From positions 1 to 64,000 of the forward strand of contig JAEUHH010000109.1 in the NCBI GenBank assembly GCA_016795505.1: a DNA stretch of 64,000 nt, written 5' to 3'. The translations under genes and the position numbers were made by a program. This document shows positions 50,676-60,789 of the stretch, piece by piece. The notes under the pieces were generated by a model. It searched no databases, was not told where the DNA came from, and worked only from the letters and a program-made list of their open reading frames with translations. Each line of letters opens with the position of its first letter. The stretch's first letter is position 1. Origin of the DNA: Verrucomicrobiales bacterium (GTDB lineage: Bacteria > Verrucomicrobiota > Verrucomicrobiia > Verrucomicrobiales > DEV007).

Positions 50676-53087
50676 TCACGGCTGCCTTTTCAACACCATC
50701 GGTGGGGCACCATCCGCCTGTGGCTCGATGACCAACTGATCGCGGTCGAGCGTCAGCGTCACCGAACCCGATTCACTCAGGTCGACCAGACTCGTGCCAC
50801 GCTTGGCGAGGTGATCCCGCCAGGCAGGCGCGATGCTCTGGCTGAGGGGAAAATCCTGATGGGTGGTGATGACAGCGGCCGGATCGACGCGCTCGAGAAA
50901 CTCCGCCAACCCGGAGCGATCGCTGGCGTGCCAGCCTTTGATCCAGACATCGGCTTTCAACTCCTCCGGGCTTCGCTCCAGCAACCACTTTTCGGTGAGA
51001 AACCCGCTGTCTGAGGTGAGCAGGACGCGCCAGCTTCCATGCCGCAACCGGAGCACCAGACAGCGGTCGTCGGCCAGACTGGCGGGATCTTCCTGCCGCG
51101 GCGGGTAGAGCACGGTCAGGTCAGAATCCGCACCGATCGGCAGGTAATCACCCCGCGCCAGCCGCAGGTGCTGCGAACCCGCACGGGCGATCGCGTCGAG
51201 GATCTTGGGGTAGGTCGATGACCGGCTGTCGAATGGCGTGTCCAGCACCGCCGCCGGCCGGAGCCGCGAGATCAGGGCCGGAGCGGATCCGATGTGGTCG
51301 TGGTCTCCATGCGTCAGCACGAGCGCCTGGAGCCGGTTGATCCCGTCATGACGCAGGACGGGCTGGCCGGCACGGGTGAAGCCGCCGGGATCCCCGGGAT
51401 CGATCAACCAGTGGACCTCGTCGCCATTCGCCCGGGGCGAGCTGATCAACTGCGACAGGCCACCGATGTTCGGCTGCCAGAGCGTCAGCCGCGTCGAATC
51501 CGCATCTTGCGGCCCTGCCTCGTCCCGGCTGGCGACGTGCACCGTGCCACCCGGCACGCTGGCGAAGAAAATGGCCAACAATGTGAGAATCCTCGCAAAA
51601 AGGGCATTGAGCGGATTGATCGCCACCCCGGCCAGCAGGCCGCCGCCAACCAACGTGGCGATGAGACTCCCGATGGCCGTCGCCAGCACCACAAACGCCG
51701 CCGGCACCATAATGACATTGGCCACCACCGCCACCGGGGTGATGATCTGGAAGTGGTGCACGATGAGGATGGCGGACCCTGCCCACGCCGCCACGGAAAC
51801 GCCCAGGCTTTTCGTCAGCCAGTCGGCGATTCGATCGATGACACGGCGCCAGCGGGGAATCAGTCGGCGGGGCAGGAAGGGGTCCACCCGGCAGGGCTCA
51901 TAGAGCAGCGACTGGGCCGGTCCGGCCCCGATGGCCATGGCCGCCAGCACGGCGAAAGACAGCTGAAAGCCAGCCTGATAGAGCTGCTGAGTATCGTAAG
52001 CCAGGATCGCCAATCCTGCGAGTCCCAGGCTGTTGAGCAGGCGTGGCTGTCGCTCGACCAGGGGAGACAGGAACACAATCGATCCCATCACCGCCGCCCG
52101 CACCGCCGAGGCCGGAAGTCCCGTCACGGTGGCATAAAAAAGGATCGAGGGGATCAGCACCAGCGCCGCAGCGCGGCGCGACACCCGAAAGGTCCTCAGC
52201 AGCACCCAGATCACCGAGCCAAAGATCGCCACATGCAGCCCCGACACCGAAAAAACGTGCATGGCGCCGCTCAACTGGAACGCTTCCTCGATATGATCCG
52301 GCGTTTGTTCCCGCGAGCCGAGGACCATCGCCTTGATCACGGCCGACTCGTCGGGATGGTCCTCCAGCCCGCGCGTGATCGCATCGGCGATGAACTGACG
52401 ACTCTGTTGGGCCCAGGCGATCAGCCGGTATCCCTCGTCCCGCGCCACGATGGTGACCGGATCGCCCGGGCCGACGACGAATTCTCCGAGCGCACCGAGT
52501 TTCCTAAAATGGAAGGCCGCCGGATCGAAGGCACCCGGACTGAGCGGTGGCCCAAAGGGCCGGATGCGCCCCTCCGCCACGATGCGATCCCCATATTTCA
52601 GGGAAACCTGAGGATTGCCCAGCGTGATCGGCAGGCGTTGGTCGCATCGCCAGTGATGGCCGGCGAGCGTCAGCCCGGTGATCCGGACCACCCCCCTGCC
52701 GCCGCCCGGCCCACTCTCTCGGGCCGTTGGCGGAGCCTCGACCACCCGCGCCTCCACGACCACGCGCATCGTCTCGCCGGAGCGAAGGTTGGGCGCCAGC
52801 GGGAATTGACCGACCGTCCAGAGATTCACTGCATGGGCAAATGCATAGACCGACATCGTCCCCAACAGCAGGCTGCCCGGCAGTCGAGGCCGCCACAGGG
52901 CCAGGGCGAAGCACAACGCGGCGATCAGGCCCGGTATGGCGAGGGAGTAACCCGCCGGAAACCGATCCGCGATCCCGATGCCCAGTCCGGCAGCCAGCGC
53001 CGCGGGCACGAGCGGGTCCCGCCCACAGGCGCGCGCGACGGCGGCGTGGCATCTCTGGTAAACCGGGCGAACGGCAGGCAGGCGCAT
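50676..53087 (-). CDS. comEC: ComEC/Rec2-family DNA uptake protein
   Basis: 803 aa. The N-terminal region has hydrophobic helices and an OB-type segment. The Competence domain carries [15 protein letters not shown] with many membrane spans. The C-terminal metallo-beta-lactamase domain has [10 protein letters not shown] and STYPKIL, probably degrading the non-transported strand. It forms the inner-membrane channel for single-stranded DNA. Confidence 0.95.
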   Translation of the reverse strand: MRLPAVRPVYQRCHAAVARACGRDPLVPAALAAGLGIGIADRFPAGYSLAIPGLIAALCFALALWRPRLPGSLLLGTMSVYAFAHAVNLWTVGQFPLAPNLRSGETMRVVVEARVVEAPPTARESGPGGGRGVVRITGLTLAGHHWRCDQRLPITLGNPQVSLKYGDRIVAEGRIRPFGPPLSPGAFDPAAFHFRKLGALGEFVVGPGDPVTIVARDEGYRLIAWAQQSRQFIADAITRGLEDHPDESAVIKAMVLGSREQTPDHIEEAFQLSGAMHVFSVSGLHVAIFGSVIWVLLRTFRVSRRAAALVLIPSILFYATVTGLPASAVRAAVMGSIVFLSPLVERQPRLLNSLGLAGLAILAYDTQQLYQAGFQLSFAVLAAMAIGAGPAQSLLYEPCRVDPFLPRRLIPRWRRVIDRIADWLTKSLGVSVAAWAGSAILIVHHFQIITPVAVVANVIMVPAAFVVLATAIGSLIATLVGGGLLAGVAINPLNALFARILTLLAIFFASVPGGTVHVASRDEAGPQDADSTRLTLWQPNIGGLSQLISSPRANGDEVHWLIDPGDPGGFTRAGQPVLRHDGINRLQALVLTHGDHDHIGSAPALISRLRPAAVLDTPFDSRSSTYPKILDAIARAGSQHLRLARGDYLPIGADSDLTVLYPPRQEDPASLADDRCLVLRLRHGSWRVLLTSDSGFLTEKWLLERSPEELKADVWIKGWHASDRSGLAEFLERVDPAAVITTHQDFPLSQSIAPAWRDHLAKRGTSLVDLSESGSVTLTLDRDQLVIEPQADGAPPMVLKRQP

Positions 53088-53218
53088 GGCCGACCATTCT
53101 CAGCCGGGCTTTGCCGATTGGGAAAGCCAAAAAATCGCCCTTTCCCCGTCTCGGCACCTCCCGAGGAGCCGATCGGCGCGGCTTGACGGCTCCCCGGAGC
53201 CTGCGTAGCCTCGCCGAC

Positions 53219-53971
53219 ATGCACAAACCCCTGTCCCTGCTCCTCACCGTCCTCGCTCTCGCGGTGGCGCCGCTCACCGCCGCCGACCCGGTCTATGAGA
53301 TGCGCACCTACTTTGCCGCCGAAGGCAAACTCGACGCCCTCCAGGCCCGCTTCCGCGACCACACCGTCAAATTGTTCGAAAAGCACGGCATCACCAATGT
53401 CGGCTACTGGCTCCCGGTCGAAAATGCCGACCTCCGGCTCATCTATCTGCTCTCCTACCCGAGCCGTGAAGCCCGCGAGGCCTCCTGGCAGGCCTTCCTC
53501 GCCGATCCCGACTGGGTCGCAGCCAAAGCCGCTTCGGAAAAAAACGGCAAGTTGGTCGCCAAAGTCGAGGCGCTTTTTCTCACCCCCACCGATTACTCGC
53601 CACAGCCCGTCCTCGAGGCAAAAAGCCCCGCCCGGCAGTTCGAACTGCGCATCTACACCACCAACGAGGGCAAACTGGCCGATCTCGATGCCCGCTTCCG
53701 CAACCACACCGTGAAGCTGTTCGAAAAGCACGGCATGACCAACGTGATCTACCTCCACCCGATGCCCGACCAGCCCGGTGCCGGGACGACGCTGGTTTAT
53801 TGGCTCGCCCATCGCGACGATGCGGCCCGACAGGCCTCCTTCAAGGCATTTGGCGCCGATCCCGCGTGGCAGACGGTCCGCACGGCCTCCGAAGCAGCCG
53901 GCCCCATCCTGATCAAAGGCGGCGTGAAGTCCGTACCGATGACGCCGACCGACTTTTCGCCGATGAAGTGA
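53219..53971 (+). CDS. Secreted NIPSNAP-family protein
   Basis: 250 aa. A signal peptide (1-20, ending PLTAAD) precedes two NIPSNAP repeats ([40 protein letters not shown] and a second copy at ~135-245). Many PVC genomes carry secreted versions; the function is unknown, and the fold is a dimeric alpha-beta barrel. Confidence 0.9.
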   Translation: MHKPLSLLLTVLALAVAPLTAADPVYEMRTYFAAEGKLDALQARFRDHTVKLFEKHGITNVGYWLPVENADLRLIYLLSYPSREAREASWQAFLADPDWVAAKAASEKNGKLVAKVEALFLTPTDYSPQPVLEAKSPARQFELRIYTTNEGKLADLDARFRNHTVKLFEKHGMTNVIYLHPMPDQPGAGTTLVYWLAHRDDAARQASFKAFGADPAWQTVRTASEAAGPILIKGGVKSVPMTPTDFSPMK

Positions 53972-54089
53972 GGCCACCTCGGAGACGGGCGAAACGCAGG
54001 ATACTGGCGCTCCAGCCAAAGGCGATTCCGCCTCGACAAAGCGCCAACTTGCGCCATAAATCCCTCCCTTTCCGAATCTTCCCCCTCCT

Positions 54090-55325
54090 GTGAGCCTGAT
54101 TGTCCAGAAATACGGCGGCACCTCCGTCGGCGATCCCGAGCGCATCCGCAACTGCGCCCGGCGGATCATGGAGTGCCATGCCGCCGGCCATCGGGTCGTG
54201 GCGGTCGTCTCGGCCATGGCCGGCGTCACCAACCGGCTTATTCAGCTCGCCTCGGAGGTCACTGGCGAGGGCCGCGAGCCGACCGAGCGGGAGATGGACG
54301 TGCTCCTCGCCACCGGCGAGCAGACCACCATCGCCCTCACTGCCATGGCGATCAATGCCATGGGTGGCAAGGCCGTCTCCCTCACCGGAGCCCAGGCCGG
54401 CATCGAGACCGACGGCGTCCATACCAAGGCCCGCATCGCCAACATCACCCCCGGCGAGGTCCATCGCTTCCTCGACGAGGGCAACATCGTCATTCTCGCC
54501 GGCTTTCAGGGCAAAACAGCCGAGGGACGCATCACCACCCTCGGTCGGGGCGGCTCGGACCTCACCGCCATCGCCATGGCCGCAGCGATCGATGCCGATC
54601 TTTGTCAAATCTACACCGATGTGGACGGCGTTTACACCTGCGACCCGCGCGTCGTGCCCACTGCCCGCAAACTGGAGGAGATCAGCTACGACGAACTCCT
54701 CGAGATGGCCAGCAGTGGCAGCAAGGTCATGCAGTCGCGCTCGGTCGAGTTCGCCAAGAAATTCGGCGTCCGCTTCGAAGTCCGCAGCAGCCTGAACAAC
54801 AATCCCGGCACCCTCGTGCGAGAAGAAACCATGAGCATGGAATCCGTAGTCATCCGCGGCGTCAGCCTCGAGCGCGATCAGGCGAAAGTCACCATCACCG
54901 GCGTCGGCGACCTGCCCGGCACCGCCAGCCGCATCTTCGGTCCGGTGGCCAAAGCCAACGTCATCATCGACATGATCGTGCAGAACGTGTCGAAAACCGG
55001 CATCACCGACATTTCCTTCACCGTCAACAAGGCCGACCTCGCAAAGGCCGAAGCCGCTCTGAAGCCGGTGCTGGCAGATCTCGGCGACGGCGTCACCATG
55101 GAAGCCCAGGGTGGCATCGCCAAACTCAGCGTCGTCGGCATCGGGATGCGTTCCCACGCCGGTGTGGCCGCGCAGATGTTCGAGACTCTCTCAAATGCCG
55201 GCGTGAACATCCAGATGATCTCCACGTCCGAGATCAAAATCGCCGTCACCGTCGCCGAGGATCAGATCGAGACCGCCGCCAAGGCCGTTCACGAAGCCTT
55301 CGGCCTCTCAGCCTTACAAGGCTGA
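54090..55325 (+). CDS. lysC: Aspartate kinase
   Basis: 411 aa, GTG start. [42 protein letters not shown] and [13 protein letters not shown] are conserved kinase motifs. Two C-terminal ACT domains ([18 protein letters not shown] and [17 protein letters not shown]) bind lysine/threonine. It catalyses the first step of Lys, Thr, Met and diaminopimelate synthesis. Confidence 0.97.
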   Translation: MSLIVQKYGGTSVGDPERIRNCARRIMECHAAGHRVVAVVSAMAGVTNRLIQLASEVTGEGREPTEREMDVLLATGEQTTIALTAMAINAMGGKAVSLTGAQAGIETDGVHTKARIANITPGEVHRFLDEGNIVILAGFQGKTAEGRITTLGRGGSDLTAIAMAAAIDADLCQIYTDVDGVYTCDPRVVPTARKLEEISYDELLEMASSGSKVMQSRSVEFAKKFGVRFEVRSSLNNNPGTLVREETMSMESVVIRGVSLERDQAKVTITGVGDLPGTASRIFGPVAKANVIIDMIVQNVSKTGITDISFTVNKADLAKAEAALKPVLADLGDGVTMEAQGGIAKLSVVGIGMRSHAGVAAQMFETLSNAGVNIQMISTSEIKIAVTVAEDQIETAAKAVHEAFGLSALQG

Positions 55326-55335
55326 CCCCTACCAC

Positions 55336-55354
55336 CCCGCCACGTCGCGGCGGG
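55336..55354. terminator. Hairpin between convergent lysC and the PilZ-like gene
   Basis: CCCGCC-ACGTCGC-GGCGGG forms a 6-bp stem with a 7-nt loop. It sits between convergent genes. There is no T-run, so a terminator role is only plausible. Confidence 0.35.
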
Positions 55355-55377
55355 ATGACCGCATTCCGAGCCAGCGC

Positions 55378-55821
55378 TCAGTTCAGGCAGATCGAATCGT
55401 TCAAGTCGCCCAAGCGGGCCGACTGATCCAGATCCAGCGGATTCGGCGTCGCCTCGCGTCCACCCGACAGCAGACGCTCGTCATAGGCCATCAATTCCAG
55501 CAGGTCGCGGTCGCTCCAGCTCAGGTCACTGAACAGCAAAGCCACCCGGAAGACCGGCGCCCCCCGCCTCACCGGCTCGGGCTGGCAGGCCACCACCATG
55601 CTTTCGGCACTGATGAACTCGCTCTGGCCGGAATCGGGCAAATTCACATGCAGCCCGACGGCAAACGTAGAGCCCACCTCCAACTCGCGGCTGGAAAGAG
55701 CAATGAGTCCATTCTGACTCGCTCCAATCACTCGGATGAGAGGGCAACGATCAGTGTCCTTACCGGAACGGGGACTTGCCATTGATTTGACTGACAGGGG
55801 GGGAATTTTCGATTCAGCCAT
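55378..55821 (-). CDS. PilZ-like domain protein
   Basis: 147 aa from the ATG at 55821; alternatives at 55872 and downstream exist. The pattern of Gly turn, GLIALSSRELEVGSTFAVGLHV and VFRVALLFSDLSWSDRDLLELM resembles the PilZ beta-barrel. The RxxxR c-di-GMP signature is not clear, so binding is uncertain. Confidence 0.6.
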   Translation of the reverse strand: MAESKIPPLSVKSMASPRSGKDTDRCPLIRVIGASQNGLIALSSRELEVGSTFAVGLHVNLPDSGQSEFISAESMVVACQPEPVRRGAPVFRVALLFSDLSWSDRDLLELMAYDERLLSGGREATPNPLDLDQSARLGDLNDSICLN

Positions 55822-55994
55822 CCCGGTGACGGAGCCGCCGAAACCCGAATCTACCAGTACGCTAACACCCACCGGGGGGCTGTCAAACGATCCCGGCGAA
55901 ATCGTCCGGGGCCAGAAAAGCCGTTGAAGCCCACCCCATCGGGTGAAACGGTAGCGACTTCGTCATTCCGGGAGTCCCGCTCCCACGCCGCGCC

Positions 55995-56918
55995 ATGCAC
56001 ATCCAGGACATTTTCCAGCGTTACCGCACCACCATCTCGTTTGAGTTTTTCCCGCCCAAGTCCACGGACGCATCCGAGGCGCTCTACGGGACCATCGCCG
56101 AGCTCGAGCCCTACAAGCCCTCCTTCGTCAGCGTCACCTACGGCGCCGGCGGCTCCACCCGCGAGCTGACCCACGACCTCGTCGTGCGGCTGAAGCGCAC
56201 CACCGCGCTCGATCCCATCCCCCACCTCACCTGCGTGTGCCACGGCGAGGAGGAAATTCGCTCCATCATCGAGCGCTACGCCGAGGCCGGCGTCAGCAAC
56301 ATCCTCGCCCTCGGCGGCGACCCGCCACGCGATCGGGAGGACTGGGACCGCTCCCAGGATGCCTTCCGCCATGCCGCGGACTTGGTGGCTTACCTGAAAA
56401 AGTTCAACGACTCCGGCGCCCACCCCGACCGCCGCGGGTTCGGCATCGGCGTCGCCGGCTTTCCCGAAGGCCACCCGGGCACGCCAAACCGCTTGCTGGA
56501 ACTCGACTACCTGAAGCGCAAGGTGGACGCCGGCGCCGACTACATCGTCACCCAGCTCTTTTTCAGCAATGCCGACTTCCTCGATTTTCGCGACCGGTGC
56601 GACCTCGCCGGCATCCGCATTCCCATCATCGCCGGCATCATGCCCATCGTTTCAAAAAAGGGCATGTCGCGCATGGCCGAACTCGCCGCCGGCGCCCGCT
56701 TCCCCGCCAAACTGCTCCGGGCCATCGACCGGGCCGGCAACGATCCCGCCGCCGTGGAGAAAGTCGGCATCCACTACGCCACCGAGCAGTGCCTCGACCT
56801 GCTGGAGCACGGTGTGAGCGGCATCCACTTCTACACGCTCAACCAGAGCGCCGCCACCCGCGAGATCTATGCCAATCTCGGCCTGCGCGACACCGACGCG
56901 CTCGCCGCCGCCAACTAA
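55995..56918 (+). CDS. metF: 5,10-methylenetetrahydrofolate reductase
   Basis: 307 aa. FEFFPPKSTDASEALY, SVTYGAGGSTRE, HLTCVCHGEEEI, ILALGGDPP and ADYIVTQLFFSNADF are MetF signatures, including FAD- and folate-binding residues. It makes 5-methyl-THF for methionine synthesis. The next gene starts 7 bp downstream. Confidence 0.97.
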   Translation: MHIQDIFQRYRTTISFEFFPPKSTDASEALYGTIAELEPYKPSFVSVTYGAGGSTRELTHDLVVRLKRTTALDPIPHLTCVCHGEEEIRSIIERYAEAGVSNILALGGDPPRDREDWDRSQDAFRHAADLVAYLKKFNDSGAHPDRRGFGIGVAGFPEGHPGTPNRLLELDYLKRKVDAGADYIVTQLFFSNADFLDFRDRCDLAGIRIPIIAGIMPIVSKKGMSRMAELAAGARFPAKLLRAIDRAGNDPAAVEKVGIHYATEQCLDLLEHGVSGIHFYTLNQSAATREIYANLGLRDTDALAAAN

Positions 56919-56924
56919 ACCCGC

Positions 56925-57992
56925 GTGAGCACCGGCGCCGCCCCGTCCCGAGCCCGGTTCCCGTGGCGGGCCCTGCTCTACACGCTGGTCATCGCCTATC
57001 TCGTTGCCGATCTCTACTGGATCGAAGGCCCCCTGAAACAGCGCCTCGAGCGCAACCGGGCCTTCACCAAGTTCTCCCTCCAGCGCGCCCTCGCCAACCG
57101 CTGGGTCGCCACGGTCAATGGCGAGCCGCTCACCCGCGCCCAGCTCGACCAGGCCGCCGCAGTCCATTTCTTTCGTCAGGGTCGCGATCCCGCCTCCCTG
57201 TCGCCCGCGGCAGTGGCCATCGGTCGGCGCGTGGCGCTCTGGCACCTCATTGAAGACGCCCTGGTCCGGAAATACTGCGACTCCGAAGCCTACCAGGTCG
57301 ATCCCGCCGCCGTGGACCGCCGCGTGGCGGAGTTCAAGGCCCGCTTTTCCGACCCCGCCACCCTGTCGGCCCGCCTCGACGCCATGGGACTGAATGAAAA
57401 CAGCCTAGCCGACGAATTGCGCGAGCAGGAACGCCAACGCCAATGGCTGGAGGCCCGCATCGCCGAAGCGGCTGCCGTGACCGATGCCGATCTGCGCGAG
57501 TGGTACGACGCCAATGCCGCCGCCGATCCCGGCACTGAGAATCCCCCGCTCATTCGGGCCCGCCACCTCTTCCTCAGCACCGTGCTCGAAGACACGCCCG
57601 AGCGCGAAGCCCGCATCCGCGAGGCCCACCGGCTTCTTGTGTCCGGGGAGACCGATTTCGCGACTCTCGCAGCCGATCTCTCCGAAGACGAGCGCACCCG
57701 GCGCGACCGAGGCGACCTCGGCTGGTTCGGCCCGAGCCGGATGCCGAGGGATTTCGCCGACATTGCCTTCGGATTGCGCCCCGGACAGGTCAGCGAGCCA
57801 TTTCGCACCTCCCTGGGATGGCACATCGTCGAAGTCACCGACACCCGCGAGCCCGAGCGGCTCGATTTCGAGGCCCTCAAGCCCGAGATTCGCGCCTGGC
57901 TCGAGACCGAGCGCCGCCGTTACGCCGTGCAGGTGTTCATCAACCGGCTGAAGACCGTCGGCGTCGTCGAGGTCTTTCCGGACAATTTCTGA
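56925..57992 (+). CDS. Membrane-anchored parvulin-type peptidyl-prolyl isomerase
   Basis: 355 aa, GTG start. One helix at ~15-33 anchors the protein; a SurA-like helical part follows, and the parvulin domain is at ~205-325 (RARHLFLSTVLED ... GDLGWFGPSRMPRDFADIAFGLRPGQVSEPF). It probably assists folding of exported proteins. Confidence 0.9.
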   Translation: MSTGAAPSRARFPWRALLYTLVIAYLVADLYWIEGPLKQRLERNRAFTKFSLQRALANRWVATVNGEPLTRAQLDQAAAVHFFRQGRDPASLSPAAVAIGRRVALWHLIEDALVRKYCDSEAYQVDPAAVDRRVAEFKARFSDPATLSARLDAMGLNENSLADELREQERQRQWLEARIAEAAAVTDADLREWYDANAAADPGTENPPLIRARHLFLSTVLEDTPEREARIREAHRLLVSGETDFATLAADLSEDERTRRDRGDLGWFGPSRMPRDFADIAFGLRPGQVSEPFRTSLGWHIVEVTDTREPERLDFEALKPEIRAWLETERRRYAVQVFINRLKTVGVVEVFPDNF

Positions 57993-58442
57993 CTGCGTCG
58001 CATGGTTCGCTCTCTCCGCGGTCCATGCGGGGTGGACTGCAGTTTCCGGTATTGAACAATCACGAACCTTTCGGGAACCAACCGAAACCGTGTCTCTTCT
58101 CCAATTCCCGTTCGGCGCAATCTCTGCTTAACGAAGAAAGCGCTGGACATTCGCATTCGAACCAACGTATTACAGTGCCGTTGCGCCGGAAAATCGCACA
58201 GAACAAATGACAACGAGCTAAATTAGCAAACAAATTCAGAGTGAATGTTGGTGAAACATTCTCCACCTTCGAGCAGAACAACGAAGGCATTTCTTGGTGA
58301 TTCAGAGAAATTCTAGCGACATAGATTTTAAGATACCTCATGACTCAGTTCGGGGCGCCCCCCGAGATTTGATGGCTTCAATCCAACAACGAAATATGGG
58401 ACTGAAAAGGCATTTTCATAACATTTTCGATTTTTAAAAATC
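57993..58442. other. AT-rich gene-free region
   Basis: About 450 bp, visibly AT-richer than the surroundings. Short minus-strand frames occur (up to 93 aa), but none has a recognised product. I see no RNA gene or repeat. With the gene that follows, it looks like an island of different base composition, perhaps transferred DNA or remnants. Confidence 0.5.
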
Positions 58443-58772
58443 TTGAATAAAACGCGCCAACCAATCGTGCCGATAAGACAATTACAGTTCAGAGGAGGGG
58501 CGAGGATAGGGATCTTTTCAATAACATCTCCTATCGCGGTGCTGGACGTTTATGAATCCCACCTATCCATCGCCGTACCTTTTTCAAGAAAGGACATTGA
58601 TTTCAATGCGATTAAACAGATAAATGAAATTGATTTTCTCTTCGGTTGCGTATTCAGATTTGACTTCGAAGAAGATTCGAATCTGAAGCCTTTTTATTTT
58701 TGGCCTAAACGATCCCAGAGGGAGGATTTCAAGAAATGGGTCACCGGGTTAAGGCAGACGCAACAGGTATAG
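58443..58772 (+). CDS. Hypothetical protein in AT-rich island
   Basis: 109 aa from a TTG start, low confidence in the start. Codon use is AT-rich, with many Asn, Ile, Phe and Lys codons, unlike all neighbours. The order of hydrophobic strand patterns and a C-terminal helix (EDFKKWVTGLRQTQQV) suggest a small folded protein. No family is recognised; foreign origin is inferred. Confidence 0.55.
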   Translation: MNKTRQPIVPIRQLQFRGGARIGIFSITSPIAVLDVYESHLSIAVPFSRKDIDFNAIKQINEIDFLFGCVFRFDFEEDSNLKPFYFWPKRSQREDFKKWVTGLRQTQQV

Positions 58773-58947
58773 ACTAGTTCCGGACTTACGGATTGATAAA
58801 TTTGATTTCCAGTTCAATCAACGGTTCCCTCCAAACTCCCACACAGTTGCCCCAGCGCGCTCTTCCGCGCCGGCCTGAGGCGCTTCCTTGCGCGTTCCCC
58901 GCAGTGAGGGCTTGCGATGGCCCGGCGCCGGCCGGATGATTGGCCCC

Positions 58948-59826
58948 ATGTCCCTCTTCAACGACCATCCCGAAAAGACCGGCGTCATCGGACTGGGCAT
59001 CATCGGCTCCCGCGTGGCCGAGGTGCTTCGTCATGCCGGGCACCACGTCTATGTCTGGAATCGCACCCCGAAGCCGGAGCCGAACTTCGTCAGCTCCCCG
59101 GCCGAGATGGCCCAGCTCGCCGAGACGATCCAGGTGTTCGTCACCGACGGCGCCGCCCTGCTGTCCGTGGTCGAGGCCATGCGCGGCCACATCGGACGGC
59201 GGCACGTGGTGATGAACCACTCCACCATCGATCCCGATTCCACCCGGCGAGCCGCCGCCATCGTGCAGGAAGCCGGCGGAGCCTTCCTCGACGCTCCCTT
59301 TACCGGCAGCCGCCTCGCGGCGGAAAAGGGCGCGCTGGTCTACTACATCGGCGGCGATCCCAAAGTGCTCGACCGCGTCCGGCCCCTGCTCGAAAAGTCG
59401 GCCAAGGAAATCATGCCCGTGGGCGGCATCGGCGACGCCACCGTGCTCAAAGTCGCCACCAATATGATCTCCGCCACCACCGTCGAAGTGCTGGCCGAGG
59501 CCTACGCCCTCACCGTCGCCGCCGGCATCGAGCCGGAGAGACTCGCCGAGGCCCTGCAGAGCAACGCCTGCGCATCCGTCCTGACGGGGATGAAGATCCC
59601 CGCCATCATCGCCCGCGAATACGAGCCGCACTTCTCCCTGAAGAACATGTTCAAGGACGCCCAGATCGCCCTCGGCATCGCCCAAAAGCAACGCATCGAC
59701 CTGCCGGCCCTGTCCACCACCGCGAGCGTGATGTTCAAGGGCATGCAAAAGGGCTGGGGCGAGGCCGACTACTCGGTGGTCGCCCGCCATTTCCAGGACT
59801 CCGCCCCTACCAACCCGGAGAAGTAA
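58948..59826 (+). CDS. 3-hydroxyisobutyrate dehydrogenase-like NAD(P) oxidoreductase
   Basis: 292 aa from the ATG at 58948. The Rossmann motif is VIGLGIIGSRVAEVL. FTGSRLAAEKGALVYYIGGD and the helical domain with LKVATNMI (catalytic Lys region) match the beta-hydroxyacid dehydrogenase/glyoxylate reductase family. The substrate is a small hydroxy acid, not determined. Confidence 0.9.
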   Translation: MSLFNDHPEKTGVIGLGIIGSRVAEVLRHAGHHVYVWNRTPKPEPNFVSSPAEMAQLAETIQVFVTDGAALLSVVEAMRGHIGRRHVVMNHSTIDPDSTRRAAAIVQEAGGAFLDAPFTGSRLAAEKGALVYYIGGDPKVLDRVRPLLEKSAKEIMPVGGIGDATVLKVATNMISATTVEVLAEAYALTVAAGIEPERLAEALQSNACASVLTGMKIPAIIAREYEPHFSLKNMFKDAQIALGIAQKQRIDLPALSTTASVMFKGMQKGWGEADYSVVARHFQDSAPTNPEK

Positions 59827-59845
59827 GCCGCCGCCACCCGCCGAT

Positions 59846-59892
59846 TCCGGACAGACCCTGTCTCATCTCCGATGCAACCCTGTTTGATCGAT
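59846..59892. repeat. Dispersed 22-bp repeat, cluster H, overlapping a start codon
   Basis: Two units with the ACCCTGT core (inverted orientation): ACAGACCCTGTCTCATCT and GATGCAACCCTGTTTGATCG. The second contains the ATG at 59872 and the first codons of the ygfZ gene. Confidence 0.9.
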
Positions 59893-60756
59893 CTCTCGGA
59901 CCGCGCAAAATACCGCCTCACGGGCGGCGACCGCGAGCGCTATCTCAACGGCCAGGTGTCCAACCAGGTGACGCGCGCCACGCCCGACACCGCCATCGAG
60001 GCCTGCGTCTGCAATGTGAAGGGGAAGCTCGACGGCGTCATCCATATCACCCGGTCGGCCGATGGTGAGGCATTCTGGATCGATGCGCCCGCCGCGCTCC
60101 GCGACAGCCTGTTCGCCCGGCTGGGACGCTACATCATCGCCGACGACTGCGAGCTGGAAGACATAACGGACGAACTGGGGCTCATCCACGTCATCGGAGA
60201 CCGACCCGACCTGCCCGGTGCCCAGTGGCGGCAATCGGACCGCTACGGCGTGCCCGGTCACGATCTCTGGGTCGAGCCCGGCTCTGTCTCCCGCGTGCTC
60301 GCCGGCGGCACCGTGTTGGACCCGGGCGCGGTGGACGATCTGCGCATTCGCCAAGGCGTGCCCGCCTGGGGAGCGGAACTCGGCCCCGACACCCTACCGG
60401 CCGAAGTAAGACTTGACGAGCGGGCGGTGGATTTTCACAAAGGCTGCTATCTCGGACAGGAGGTGGTCTCGCGGCTGGAGAGCGTAGGCCGCCCGGCGCG
60501 GCTGCTCGTCCTGATCTCCGGCCACCCGGACAGCGCGCCTGTTTCTGCAGGAGACACGCTTTATGCGGCTTCACAGGATGCCGGGCAGAAGCCCGCCGGC
60601 ACGGTGACCTCTGTGGCTTCTGATGGCCGCCTCGCTCTCGCAATCTTGAGAAGAGAATTCGCGAGCCCGGAAACGAAGCTTGTTTTACAGCCGGAAAATG
60701 GTAAATTACTTTCGCATTTTTGGGAAGTGCGAACATTCGGCATCGCCGAAGAATAA
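59872..60756 (+). CDS. ygfZ: YgfZ/GcvT-domain folate-binding protein
   Basis: 294 aa. The hallmark KGCYLGQEVVSRLES near residue 188 and the GcvT-like RYLNGQVSNQV region identify YgfZ, which assists Fe-S cluster assembly or repair. The start codon and the first six or seven codons come from repeat cluster H; no other ATG is closer to the conserved region. Confidence 0.92.
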   Translation: MQPCLIDLSDRAKYRLTGGDRERYLNGQVSNQVTRATPDTAIEACVCNVKGKLDGVIHITRSADGEAFWIDAPAALRDSLFARLGRYIIADDCELEDITDELGLIHVIGDRPDLPGAQWRQSDRYGVPGHDLWVEPGSVSRVLAGGTVLDPGAVDDLRIRQGVPAWGAELGPDTLPAEVRLDERAVDFHKGCYLGQEVVSRLESVGRPARLLVLISGHPDSAPVSAGDTLYAASQDAGQKPAGTVTSVASDGRLALAILRREFASPETKLVLQPENGKLLSHFWEVRTFGIAEE

Positions 60757-60789
60757 GGAACCGTGATCCACCACTGTCTGGAAACCGCC

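Noticed and set aside
51294-53186. 630-aa plus-strand frame opposite comEC
   Set aside because: Its composition is Arg/His/Gln-rich and without domain; ComEC on the other strand is clear.
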